NCBI GenBank assembly: GCA_000827205.1
Contig: KN832599.1
Coordinates: 1-27,865 of the forward strand
DNA from: Plicaturopsis crispa FD-325 SS-3
Taxonomy: Eukaryota > Basidiomycota > Agaricomycetes > Amylocorticiales > Amylocorticiaceae
Direction: 5' to 3'
DNA: 27,865 nt
Shown: piece by piece, positions 11,261-21,428 of the stretch
How positions within the stretch are numbered: the first letter of the stretch is position 1
Layout of the letters: each line of letters starts with the position of its first letter
The notes under the pieces: generated by a model
Databases searched by the model: none
What the model was told of the DNA's origin: nothing
The model's input: only the letters and a program-made list of their open reading frames with translations
Position numbers and translations under genes: made by a program

Positions 11261-12525
11261 TTATTCCGCGTCACCCCTCCCGGACCCAGTCGGCTGATTG
11301 AGTTGTTCGTCGTCAGCGCCACGCTGCAAGCATATCATATCAGCGGCTTGAATACGACATTAATAATCGTCGTTACTTACCATTTTGCGCCTCTCTTTTG
11401 TCTTCCGATTTTTCCGACGTTTGCCGTCTAGGCCCCGTCGCTGATTTGTGGTTAAGGCTCTACCTGTAGGCTGGGGGGTCGTCGTGTCATTGCTGAGGGA
11501 CACGTCGTCAATTGTCGTCTCTAAAGTAGGGTACATTTTTACCCGAGCATACCATCGATTATGGGGTGATCCTGCGTACCTTCGGTATGAGACATGGCTT
11601 TGGCTTTGATTTCCTGGCGACGTCGCACGCATACTGGGTCGGCGCATGGGCACCCCTCCTCCAAGTCCTCAAAATAATCTTCGCCGTAGTCGATGAACAA
11701 CTCGTCGCCTGCGGAGATAGCTCTTGTGGCCTTGGCGATGACGACGAAATTGTTGGTGCCTAAGACAGTTACGAACTGACGGGCGATAAGTTAGTACTCG
11801 AAAACTCGAAAGAACGCGCGTCCGGTGCTCACCTCGCAGTTGAAAGACCGACATTGATGATTGGCAAACCGAATAGGTCCGATGAGGGGACGCGCGCCTC
11901 CTCCTTCGGGGGCCATTTCGGACACTTTGGTATGCTGGCCGTTGGAATCGATAGGCATGATGCCCATGAGATCCCACAGTTCTTCGAGAGGATCGATGTC
12001 TCGCTGAGCTACGACGGCGAATTGAAGGTGTCCGTCCATGTTGATGACCCGCAGTCTGACGGCGCTGCGGGTGTCTATAACCTGTCTGTAAGCGAAGAGC
12101 TCCCTATTCGTTAAGAATCCGGAAAACGTTCTGTGAGTAGACCCGCGGGTGAACGATATTGCGCACCAATTAAGAGCCGCCCGCGTGCGCTCTGGAAACG
12201 TGTCGGGGTACTCAGCCATGATGACCTGTGCGATACTCTCTGTTGCAGAGTAAGTCCAACGGTCCTTCTGGTTTTCGAACAGATCGTAAATTCGATTGGC
12301 TATCGACTGGTCGGGCTCGAAATCGGGTGCAACTGTCTTGGGAACGTGCTTTTGTCTGGTTCCCTTTTTCGCCCTGCGAGCATACAGAGCATGCACGACT
12401 ATCGGGTCGGTGGCCAATATATCCACTGATTCCAGGGTGCTGTGAACCAGATGATCCGCGTAGTATTTCTGACGCCTGTGGTCCTGCGCCTGCTTTTTGA
12501 TCGTGGGCGGCAGTTTTCTGCGCAT
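11261..12525 (-). CDS. SET domain protein (candidate histone-lysine methyltransferase)
   Basis: Exons 12525-11833, 11775-11580, 11520-11381 and 11323-11261 give 363 aa. Residues about 170-266 are a SET domain. LQFAVVAQRDIDPLEELWDL forms the early strands. FANHQCRSFNCE, joined across intron 1 to FVTV, is the NHxCxxN motif that contacts S-adenosylmethionine. ISAGDELFIDYGEDYFE holds the GDE and catalytic-region Tyr motifs. CPCADPVC (C-x-C-x4-C) matches a post-SET zinc site. The arrangement recalls the Suv4-20/SET9 group (H4K20), but the substrate cannot be read from sequence. Intron 1 (11832-11776) has a perfect TACTAAC branch site. The C-terminus is very basic (KRRKNRKTKERRK). The frame stays open upstream to 12681, giving 415 aa. 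I chose 12525 because the longer form overlaps the divergent gene. Confidence 0.82.
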
Positions 12526-12591
12526 CGATAATTGTGTGTTGAGACTAAGAAGTTCCGCAGGCGTCGCGCGAACATTAGTTTTGAGAATACC
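12526..12591. promoter_or_regulatory. Short divergent intergenic region
   Basis: Only 66 bases separate the chosen start of the SET gene (minus) from the ATG at 12592 (plus). If both starts are right, the two genes share a bidirectional promoter or overlap in their 5' leaders. No TATA box or obvious factor site is visible. Confidence 0.4.
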
Positions 12592-13273
12592 ATGTCTTCC
12601 CCCGAGCGACCACCGCAATCCGACAAAGTTTCTCGTGTCTCCGTTTTCTCGGTTATCGATCATCCCATGGCGTCTGGGCATGGTACGGCCTACGTATACA
12701 TGTTCGATCCCGACAATGGCAAGCCTCTGTTAAATGCCTCAGAGATACAGGAGTTATTAGGCAAGCATTCTGTAGCCAACGACTGTATTGTCGATTAACG
12801 CCGTCGTATGGCAACCCCAGACGTTATGCCTTTCTACCCAGGAGACATGCTATTCGCAAGACGGGTCGGGGGAGTTAGCGGACCCGACAAAGATTGGCTG
12901 CATGTGCGGGTCCGTCCCTTGGCTGCAACGGACGATGCGTTGCCCGCTGTGAGTGCGTACCTCCCCATTAATGCGTGTCCTCACATGTGCGACGGATATA
13001 CAGAGCACGCTGGGCGATCTCGTGATATTCGCATTATCGCCCGAGCGAGTTCAAAAATCCAGAGGTGAGCAAATGATTGCTTGACCGTTGGAAGCAAACT
13101 TATGCATATAACCAGGAGTTCACGACGATGGCGATACAGGAGGGCCATCGACCGTTTACGCCGATGGTGATCCAGACTACCTGGCGCAATCGCTGTTATG
13201 CATACCTCTATCCGGGGCAAATTTCGCCGGTACAGCACCCTCAGTATCGAGTAAAAATTATATGCTGACTTGA
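12592..13273 (+). CDS. Hypothetical protein, 179 aa, divergent from SET gene
   Basis: Exons 12592-12784, 12821-12948, 13004-13064 and 13116-13273 join in frame to 180 codons. The donors are GTATTG, GTGAGT and GTGAGC. The first intron is only 36 nt and is the weakest part of the model. The product reads MSSPERPPQSDKVSRVSVFS at its start. It continues with GTAYVYMFDPDNGKPL, FYPGDMLFARRVGG, LGDLVIFALSPERVQ and a tail rich in Gly, Asp and Ser. It looks like a compact beta-rich cytosolic or nuclear protein without signal peptide or membrane segment. I do not recognise a family. Its head-to-head position with the SET gene suggests co-expression, which is inference. Confidence 0.65.
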
Positions 13274-13654
13274 AACAGGTGTGTTGCATTCGGGCCTACC
13301 TCTTCATGGTGCCGATCCTCCGTCCTCGCGAATGACCGGGCAATTGCAGTCAAGTGCGTTAATGTGCCAACCTCCCTGTCGTCAATCGCTGACCCCGTAC
13401 CTTTCTTCTGAAGCGCCGACTGACATATACGAGGGCTGTGACTAGGGCAACGTGTTGTATTTCTTATAACGGCTCAAATACAAATATAATTGGGCCCCGT
13501 TAACCCGTCTGCGAGCTATATGTTACATTTTCAGTCTTTCGTCGTGTAGGCGAACCAAGATTTATGAGAGGTACATGAATTCGAAGCTGAGATACCAAGA
13601 AATACACCGTCATGCTGAGCTTGCGCGCCCCGTGTATGGACACTCGTTGCCATG
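13274..13654. other. Convergent intergenic spacer
   Basis: This 381-base gap lies between the 3' ends of the 179-aa protein gene and Zn-cluster gene B. It contains an AT-richer stretch near 13470-13490 (CAAATACAAATATAATT) that could serve 3'-end formation. I see no coding potential with a sensible splice pattern, no repeat and no RNA gene. Confidence 0.5.
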
Positions 13655-15882
13655 TCACTGCTGGAACCGTTCTTCGATGGAGAGAACATCGTCCCGCAGG
13701 CTGGCGTGATAGTCATAAAGCTTGTTGGCGGCGAAGAACAGGTTGTCTCGCACGGCGGCAGCAGGGTCATCCAGCTGATCCGCGGCAGCCCGTATGCTCT
13801 CCGCAGACGAGGAGAACCGCAGGGACGCACCAGAGAGGCGATTTGTGGCCATGTCGCGCAGCCGGTCGTACTCGGTTTTCAGCACTACATTCACGGTTGA
13901 TTAGACTGGGTTTAGCCCTACTGTGTATACTGTGCTTACCGTTCATGCCCTGGCTTATCTCGCGGACGGTAGCCTGTAATGTCACCTTCTGGTTTTGAAG
14001 GTCACTGTTTTCGGCGCGTAAGGTTGCTATCTGTTTCTGCAGCTCGCTGATTTCGTGGGCACGGGCATCGGGTGAGATGGGGGGAGGCGCCGTCCCGTCT
14101 GAATTTCCGGATGACATCGTTGCGTCTTGACTGTTTGCCGCGACACGTTCCTCGTCGTCCTTGCTGACCGGGCTGTCCGGGTCGCGTGGCGGGGGATCCA
14201 TGTCAGCGGGTCCTTGCGGCTCGTTAGAGGGCGAGCGGGAGGGTTCGTGGCCCGCGGAGTAACCCGCGCTGAGATGGCCCGTGCTCAACGAACGGGAGAC
14301 TTGCGCCGACGATTGACTTTTGGCTGACGGGGACGCTGTGCGGCGCTACGACGCAATCGTGTCAGGTGCTAATAATGTCCAAGTTATTTAGTTTCGACGT
14401 ACTGTACGGTCGCTGAAGGCATCCCGCTGTAGGGAGGCTCGTTGGGAGAGTTCCAACGGATATTCGGCCTGGTCACCAATAGATGTCGAGGACTGCTCGT
14501 TTGGAACAGAACGAGTCTGGTCGTGGTCGTCCGGTGGAGCTTCGATGTCCATGTTTGATGACCCGCACTCCTGATTGTTATTTTCTCCGACATCACTCTC
14601 GGGCGGCGGAGAAGATTGAACGGTGTAGTAACCCCTGGCGGGGTTACCTGCAGCCGTTGAACGTGACATACGCGGACGATCTATGTCCATCTCGTCGTCG
14701 TTAGCAGATGGAATCTGCAAGACAAATTTTGTCAGGCGGGCGAGTCGGATTGAGCAGTATTAGCATACCATGAGCTCGTCGTCTGACTCTTGCGCAAGCT
14801 CGTCGGTTTCCTTGTCTTCTTCTCCGTCTTCTCCGTCTTCGCTGTCTTTGCCGTCCTCGCTGTCTTCCCCGCCTTCGATGTCTTCCCCGCCTTCGCTGTC
14901 TTCGCCGTCTTCACTGTCTTGGGCATCTTCATCGTCGTCGTCGTTGTCTTCGGACGTGAAGTCTGGCGTGGACTGCTTTGTCTTGGCCTTGCGTGCCGGG
15001 ACCTTCTTGGCCTTTGGCTTGTCGGTGTCAGGACTGTACGAAAGAAAGAGGATGACGTTCACCTTGGCTTTTGCGGCGGTGCGAGCCCTTGTGAGCAGTG
15101 CCGCGGCCGGAGTCTTTGTCTTAGCAGAGACGGATCTTGTGCGCGGGCGCTTCATCTGGCATGAGTAGCGGTTAGGCGCCGACTGTAGAAGATTCACTTG
15201 TGAAAATACCAGGGGCTTGTCGGAGTCGGACGATTCGACGTCGGAGGCATCTGCAGTTGGCGCCACCAAGTCGTTGATCTCATCACTAGATGCTAGTTCG
15301 TCGACTTCGTCCTCAGACTCCGGTTTGGGACGTTTGGATCCCGTCTGTGCGGCTTTTTTCTTCTTGTTCTTGATCATGTAGTACATGTCCTCGAGAAAGG
15401 TGTCGAACGCATCGGGTCCTCCATATTGCTCGAATTCGGGATCGCTCAGCAACCTGCGAGCCCTCCACTCTCGAAATATATTGGGGCGAGTGCAATAGCG
15501 TTTGTGTATGTGGCATCGCACGCAGGTTGCCATGCAGTTGTGGTAAACTTGGCATTCCTTGGACTCAGTAAGGCACGTATTGCACCCCTTTGTGTACCAA
15601 TTAGACTTTTGAGATAAACAAACGTGTAAGACTCACGGTATTCGTGCCACCTTCGGCCCCCCATTCAACATACAGGTCCATACTGGGCGAGCGCGCGGCT
15701 CGGTAGAAACGATCGCGAAGGTCCTCCGGGATCTCTGGGTGAAAAACACCACCCGGCCTCTCGCTCCTATTGACAAGCACGATGTTTGCGTTTGGCTCAA
15801 AGTTCTTCGCAATCGATATCGTGTCCAGGCTTGCGTTGACCGACACAGTTTTCTTCTTATTCGCGGTCTTTTTTTTGGCCAT
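13655..15882 (-). CDS. Zn2Cys6-like coiled-coil protein, paralog B
   Basis: Seven exons (15882-15637, 15587-15210, 15155-15063, 15017-14769, 14714-14403, 14345-13940, 13884-13655) give 637 aa in frame. Exon 1 encodes 82 residues starting MAKKKTANKKK. The next exon opens with GCNTCLTESKEC, then CVRCHIHKRYC after nine residues, again C-x2-C-x6-C-x9-C-x2-C-x6-C. The shared block TRPNIFREWR and YGG...FLEDMYY follows. Residues about 120-320 alternate basic patches with a long acidic repeat (EDGEDSEGGEDIEGGEDSED, near 14830-14960). The C-terminal 110 residues begin with a strong coiled coil (ISELQKQIATLRAENSDLQ). The acidic region could be an activation or histone-binding tail (inference). Introns 15209-15156 (54 nt) and 15062-15018 (45 nt) are in frame and stop-free, so they may be retained. 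Confidence 0.74.
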
Positions 15883-16223
15883 GCTAGTCAAGGATTGTTA
15901 GCATAAGATGTCTGCCTCTTGGCATGTGGTACCTTACACGTTATACGGGGTGCAAAACTGGTTGAGATGGTGTGAAAGATAAACGGGAGGGAGTGGTGTG
16001 AGCAAAGTGATGTGTGCACGATATGCCACCTGTCAGGCCTCTGGCTTCTCCCGGCCAAATGCTGCGGAGCAATGGAGAGTTACTGGGCGCTAATTATATG
16101 GCAAAGGGAACGTAGAGAAATTTGAGGCAGCATATTGACGTCGACGCGTATATATATATTCTGCTTTATACTGCTGGGCGTATATGCAGGGTGGGCGTCA
16201 AGAGGACAAAAGGGACACAAGTC
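15883..16223. other. Upstream region of gene B
   Basis: A 341-base non-coding stretch between the start of Zn-cluster gene B and palindrome FB2. It should contain the gene B promoter. It has a short TATATATATAT run near 16149 on the FB2 side. No gene or RNA is supported. Confidence 0.45.
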
Positions 16224-16492
16224 AATCGACCCGCATATCGACCCGCACATTGGCCCGCACATCGACCCGCATGTTGGCCCGCATATATCGACCCGCATGT
16301 TGGCCCGCATATCGACCCACCTAATCGGTGACATCATCAAAATGCCTTTCTGGGAAAACGTGCCACGGTGATGTCACCGATTAGGTGGGTCGATATGCGG
16401 GCCAACATGCGGGTCGATATATGCGGGCCAACATGCGGGTCGATGTGCGGGCCAGTGTGCGGGTCGATATGCGGGTTAATGTGCGGGTTGAT
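16224..16492. repeat. Foldback-like palindromic element FB2
   Basis: A second large palindrome of the FB1 type. The left arm (about 16224-16338) and right arm (16367 to about 16492) are near-perfect complements for over 100 bases. They are made of 12-14 base variants such as GGGTCGATATGC, GGGCCAACATGC and GGGTCGATATATGC. The 28-base core at 16339-16366 is the reverse complement of the FB1 core with one difference, so the element is inserted in the opposite orientation. The boundary block is GGTGATGTCACC on the right and has one mismatch on the left. The order of unit variants is mirrored between arms but differs from FB1. No flanking duplication is clear. It lies between genes B and C. Confidence 0.82.
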
Positions 16493-16679
16493 ATTAGATA
16501 GATCTGTTATTGCATCTCCCTCATAGAGCAGGCGAATCGATTGTATGTTAATTTCGTCCATCACATCGGCTGGAAGCATGTATTGCATTCAAAAACCATT
16601 GATAGCATATTGAATACGCGTGGCAAGAAGTGTTAACGTTGACAGTCATAGAAACAAAAAGAGCTGCCCGACCCAGAAT
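16493..16679. other. Spacer downstream of gene C
   Basis: A short 3' flank between FB2 and the stop codon of Zn-cluster gene C. It presumably holds the gene C 3' untranslated region. Nothing else can be supported here. Confidence 0.4.
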
Positions 16680-19051
16680 CTAAGAGTTGTCCTCATCGAC
16701 CTCATCTTCCCCAGCTTCGGCGCTGGAATCTCCTTTGAGATTGTGTCGAGCACCGGCAGCCGCGTGAATGCCATGCCCGCGGAACCTTGTGAAGCGCGAC
16801 ACGAACGACACAGCGTCTGAAAAGGCAAACCGGAGATCGCAGGAGGAATCAAACAGATATTTCTGAACGTCCTCTGGTATCGAGGGAAGTGATGCGATCT
16901 CGTGCAGCCGAGCCTGGGTGGAAGCCAATTGAGTTGTCATGCCACCGATGTAGGACGATAGTTGCGATATTGCGCTGCGCTCTTCTGGTGGCGCTGCAAT
17001 AAGAAAAGTAGGAATTTTAGTGAAGTAGCGATGCATACAGAAAGAAATGCTTACCAGCGGCCGATCCCGGAGATACGTCGACAAGGTCGAGTTTTGCCTT
17101 CAGCTCAGCATTCTCCTGCAGGAGGTACTTAGCCTTGTTGTCGGCATCGAAAGTGCCGTGTTGGGCGTCTTGCAGGGCCTTTAACTGCTCGCGCGCGTCC
17201 TGTAATTCTCTGCGGAGACTTTCCTCGGCTGCATACGAACCAGTTGTTTGCGCAAGGGGATGTTCGGCGGAGCGATCGATGTCGACACCCGCGCTTTTTG
17301 CTTGAATGGCGTTCAGGTGTTCCAAAGTGGTCCTCTGGAGATCGACCGCTGCCCGTTTCGCAGCGGTCTCGGTGTCAACTTTTGTCTCGAGGTCCTTGAT
17401 GCTCGCCTCGTATCGCGTTGTAGCATCTTCCATTGCGGCGCGAAGGTTTTCGATGGTCGACTTTTGTGACTCCACCTCGCGCTTGAGCGCCTCCTTCTCC
17501 GCGACGCTGCTCTCTTCCAGTGTGATAAGCTGAGTTCGAGTGCGATCGAGGTCGGCACGCATTGCAGCTTCCTTTCCTTGCGATTCCTTGGCAAGTTCCT
17601 CCGCCTCGTGAAGTTGGGCCTTAAGAACCGCTGGGTCGGCTTGTGCCTTACGCTGAGCTTGGAGGTGGCGAACTTGGGCTCTGACAGAGCGAACTTCACT
17701 CTCCATGTTGACCAATCTGCCCTCGGCAGCTTCCGCCCTCGTCGTGGTAGTCTGGATGGTCTCCCGCAACTCTCGCTCGCGCTCCTTGGCCTCGTCGAGA
17801 AGAGTTCGAGTTACTGGAGGTATCGACTCGCCGCGTATCCATTTGTCAAGCGACGGCGAGCCGGTGTCTTGGCGTTCGCCCGTACCGTATTCTGAATGGG
17901 GCGTGAGAGGGGAGGAGTCGCGTGTGTGACCGTCGTAGCTCGGGCTGCGTCTATCCCCTTCTTCGACAGAAGCGGGAGATCGGGCGTCGTCATTCTCGGG
18001 TGAGGCCTCTTCGCGTTCGTCTCCGAGTGGACCGTGCGTACTGGTGGGCTTAGGGGACGCCGTGTGCGACTCCGGTTCTGTAGATCCCGGCGTCTCTTGA
18101 TCGCGCGCAGGGGGCTTGGGCCAGGGTGCGCCCGTCAGTTGAAACCGCGGGGTGCTTGGGTCGCTCATGAGACCCTACCATCGAATTTAGTGGATTATTA
18201 TGGGTTATATACAGGCATGACTCACCAATAGCTCTTCTTGCCTTTTCACAGCACGAGGGGGGAGCGGGGCAGGTTTGGCGGGCGCGGGGTGGGGGCGAAG
18301 AGGGATAGTGAGTTTGAGTCTCTTGCTTTCGGGACCCAGATCGTCCACGACGACTTTTTCCGGCGATGCATCCCGCTGTTTCTTGGAGGATCGTGTGCGG
18401 GACCCCGAGGCTACGGGTTGCTCGGCCTTCCTTTTCACGGGCCTGCTCGTCTCGACGACATGCGTGTCGTCTTGTGCCTTGTCCTTTCCTTTGGCCGTCT
18501 TGGCGGTCGCTTCGGCCTTACGATCGGCGTCATTTTTGGCCGCGGCGTACATGTCGCGCACGAACTCGTTGAAACGGGTGGAACCTCCGCGTGCCTTCCA
18601 GTCCGCGTCCTCGTCCATGGATTTGATCACTCGCCATTGGCGGTACGCGTTTGTGCGGCTGCAGCTCCGTCTGTTTGACTCGCACTGCAAGCATGCAGAC
18701 CTAACATCGCAAACTTCGCAAGGCCTCTTGCGCGACGCGCAGCGCTCGCATGCCTGTCGTGTGCGTGAATAATATGAGAGATGTCAAATGAACGGCCAAA
18801 CTTACGTGTTCTTTTCCTGGACCAAGCGACCATTCCTGTAGCTGAGGGGTCGTGCCCTCCTTCCTTGCCAAGGAGCGAAAAAGTTTGCGCTCCCCATCTG
18901 AGATGTTGGGCGACAATTCGCCCTCAGGTATAGCGACTCCTTTCGTAAGTTTCACGAGTATGATCTCCCTGTGCATCTCAAAGTCAGTAGCTGACCACTT
19001 GGCGCACCCATCGGGCAATTTTTCCTGTTGCTTGGTTCGACCGGGGGCCAT
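16680..19051 (-). CDS. Zn2Cys6-like long coiled-coil protein, paralog C
   Basis: Four exons (19051-18806, 18753-18226, 18174-17055, 16993-16680) give 735 aa in frame. Exon 1 is 246 nt, the same as in gene B, and encodes the shared N-terminal module (TDFEMHREI...ISDGERKLFRSLARK). After a phase-0 intron comes CERCASRKRPC, eight residues and CLQCESNRRSC. The basic first half is the most Gal4-like of the three paralogs. The shared block SRTNAYRQWR and GG...FVRDMYAAAK follows. Residues about 180-260 are basic, then Ser/Pro-rich. Residues about 370-600 form a long coiled coil (ETIQTTTTRAEAAEGRLVN and onward). This suggests dimerisation. The last exon resembles the tails of A and B in helical character and ends acidic. 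DNA binding and transcriptional control are inferred from the cluster spacing alone. Confidence 0.76.
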
Positions 19052-20387
19052 TGTTGTTCGAGATAACGGGAAGGGAGTGAGCATCGAATGGACCCGCAAC
19101 GGCTAAATCATGGACACACAAGTCAGATTTCCCACGCTTCGATCCTGCGTGTCAGGATGCGGGCGAAATTGGTGAGTGCGCTATCACTTTTAATGAGGAT
19201 TTTCGTGCTCTGACTAAGGCAGTACGAGACTGTCATTCATTTTAGACTGACTTTGATATGTCGGGGTAATGATGCACATAGTGCCCCGCCCGACGCATAA
19301 CGCATCCTGTTGCGGGTGAACATATCACTGCGGGTCGCGGCTGATCTTCCGAATTCCGATCCGGCGACGCGCGTTCTTGTTCACAACTCGTTTTTTTCTT
19401 TCTTCCACCAACTACCACTTCGTACTTGACAGTGACCGTTACACGCCCAAGGCCGGTCGCACTCCTTTGACCGGGAGTCGCGACCAGTGCCGTCCGGCGG
19501 TGGAAGCGGTCACTGTGTACTGTTTCCTCGTTAGCTCACCTCGCCCAAACTCGGTCTCCTGTTGGCCACTGAGGAGCAGCCATCTGTCGACATCGTCGAT
19601 GCAATCGGTATAAAGTGAGTTTGATATATCTCGTTTATTTCTCTATTTTTGCGACGGGTTACCCGATCAAGTCATTTGAGGACGGTCGCGCTCCTTTGAC
19701 ACGGAGTTGCGACCAGCGCCTTAAGATGGCGAGATCGCTAATCGTTGGCGGGTGTATTGGCTCTACGTTATTGTATGCTGACAATATACTTTGCTACAGA
19801 GTGACTCTCACCGCGACCGCGCGCGTCCGATCGGGGGCTGCCCTTAACAGGCTAACGCCCGCAATGCACGCCCACGCCATGTCGGTCGTGTGCGCCAGGC
19901 GAGAGCACGACGTTGCCTGTACGGCGCGTACGTGCGTGCTCGCCCTGCGCACGTCAACATCGGAGTGCCATGACGATTCAAAAGCAGCATACGTCGACCC
20001 AGCGCCCGCACCAGCGCCAATCACGGACACAATGTCGTCTGGATAATAGGCCGAGTCAGCACCAGCGCTCCAGCCCAGCGCCGGCACGATGCCACCAACA
20101 AGTATGGGTTGGTAGCGTCGCGCCACCGCAATTCGGCGCGAGCACTTGGCATCCTCGCGTTTGCTCGCGCGCTGGTGCCAAGTGCTAGCACAGCGTCACC
20201 ATCCTGTATGACACGGCTGGCTGGGCACGATGCCACCCGGAAGGCAGCGTGGCGCCACCGCAAATTGGTGGCAGCGCTTAGCGATCTTCGCGCGTTCGTG
20301 CGCACGACAGAGCCGTCAGCGGGAACCGTGTCGCATCACCATCGTATCCGCCTGAGTCAGCGCGACGTCGCTGGCTCATCGTAGGCT
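19052..20387. other. Non-coding spacer upstream of gene C
   Basis: Apart from the duplicated hairpin near 19455 and 19684, I see no gene with a credible splice pattern. The part closest to 19052 should hold the gene C promoter. From about 20080 the sequence shows old, diverged relatives of the downstream minisatellite. The block GGCACGATGCC recurs at 20083 and 20224, followed in both places by similar sequence. Confidence 0.45.
19453..19720. repeat. Duplicated hairpin-forming motif, two copies
   Basis: Two copies of a roughly 38-base motif lie at 19453-19491 and 19684-19720. Each reads approximately GGTCGCnCTCCTTTGAC, then CGGAGTnGCGACCAG and GCC. In each copy GGTCGC with CTCC can pair with GGAG and GCGACC around a TTTGAC loop. 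Both lie in the same reading frame and would encode GRxPLTxSxDQ. A structured RNA, an exon duplication or a regulatory repeat are all possible. Confidence 0.45.
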
Positions 20388-21136
20388 GTGTGGATATGTC
20401 ACCCGCAAGTTCGAGCCGCTGCCGCCGTGCCACGACGCGAGGCATCATCGCCCTCACGCGCACGACATTACCATCTTATCCACCCCGTCCAGCGCCCCGG
20501 CGCTATGTCGTATTCAGCCGTGGGCACGATGCCGCCCACAATTTTGAGCCGCTGCCGCCGTACCACGACGCAAGGCATCATTGCCCTCACGTGCACGACA
20601 TTACCATTTTATCCACCCCGTCCAGCGCGACAGCCCTATCCCCTCTCCAGCCGTGGGCACGATGCCGCCCGCAATTTTGAGCCGCTGCCGCCGTACCACG
20701 ACGCACGGCGTCGTCGCCCTCACGCGTACGACGTAACCATCTTATCCACCCCGTCCAGCGCGACCGAGCTATCCCGTCTCCAGCCGTGGGCACGACGCCG
20801 CCCGCAAGTTTGAGCCGCTGCCGACGTGCCACCGCACACGGCATCGTCGCCCTCACGCGCACGACGTAACCATCTTATCCACCCCGTCCAGCGCGACCGA
20901 GCTATCCCGTCTCCAGCCGTGGGCACGACACCGCCCGCAAGTTTGAGCCGCTGCCGACGTGCCACCGCGCACGGCATCGTCGCCCTCACGCGCACGACGT
21001 TACCATTTTATCCACCCCGTCCAGCGCGACAGCCCTATCCCGTCTCCAGCCGTGGGCACGACGCCGCCCGCAATTTTGAGCCGCTGCCGCCGTGCCACCG
21101 CGCACGGCATCGTCGCCCTCACGCGCACGCCGGCGT
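20388..21136. repeat. 133-bp tandem minisatellite
   Basis: Five full units and a partial sixth. The block TGGGCACGAnnCCGCCCGCAA recurs at 20521, 20654, 20787, 20920 and 21053, always 133 bases apart, and a diverged first unit starts near 20388. Each unit also carries GAGCCGCTGCCG, GCCCTCACGCGCACGAC and TTATCCACCCCGTCCAGCG. Units vary at a few positions, for example CGACCGAGCT against CGACAGCCCT. Because 133 is not a multiple of three and the unit is GC-rich with few stops, open frames occur on both strands and in several phases. The array is not evidence of a gene. A diverged unit extends to about 21240. Confidence 0.88.
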
Positions 21137-21400
21137 CAGGTGCTGGCACGACGTCACCATCCTAGTCACCCGAGTCAGCATGACAGGAGTGGTACGGCGC
21201 CGGCCTGGGTACGATGCTACCCGCAAGTTCGAGTGGGCACCGCCGCGCCACGGTTATTCGCCCCGAGCGCCCATCATCATCTCGCTCTCGCGCACGCCCG
21301 TACTAGCAAGGAGCACGACGCTAGAAGCAAGCTTGAGTTGGCACTGGCGTGTTAGTGCGATCGGCATGTAGCGTGTGCATGTTGAGAATGTTACTGGGAT

Positions 21401-21428
21401 GGGGGGGGGGGGGGAGAGGGGGGGGGGT
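21401..21428. repeat. Poly-G tract
   Basis: A run of G broken by a single A (nearly 30 bases) follows the minisatellite zone. It could form a G-quadruplex, and its length is prone to sequencing or assembly error. No gene overlaps it. Confidence 0.8.

Noticed and set aside
19377-20046. Plus-strand open frames as a small gene
   Set aside because: Composition and lack of splice-linked exons do not support coding. Only the duplicated hairpin is notable.
20390-21371. Overlapping open frames on both strands in the 133-bp array
   Set aside because: They repeat the same peptide in different phases because the period is not a multiple of three and the unit is GC-rich. This is what a stop-poor repeat gives, not a gene.
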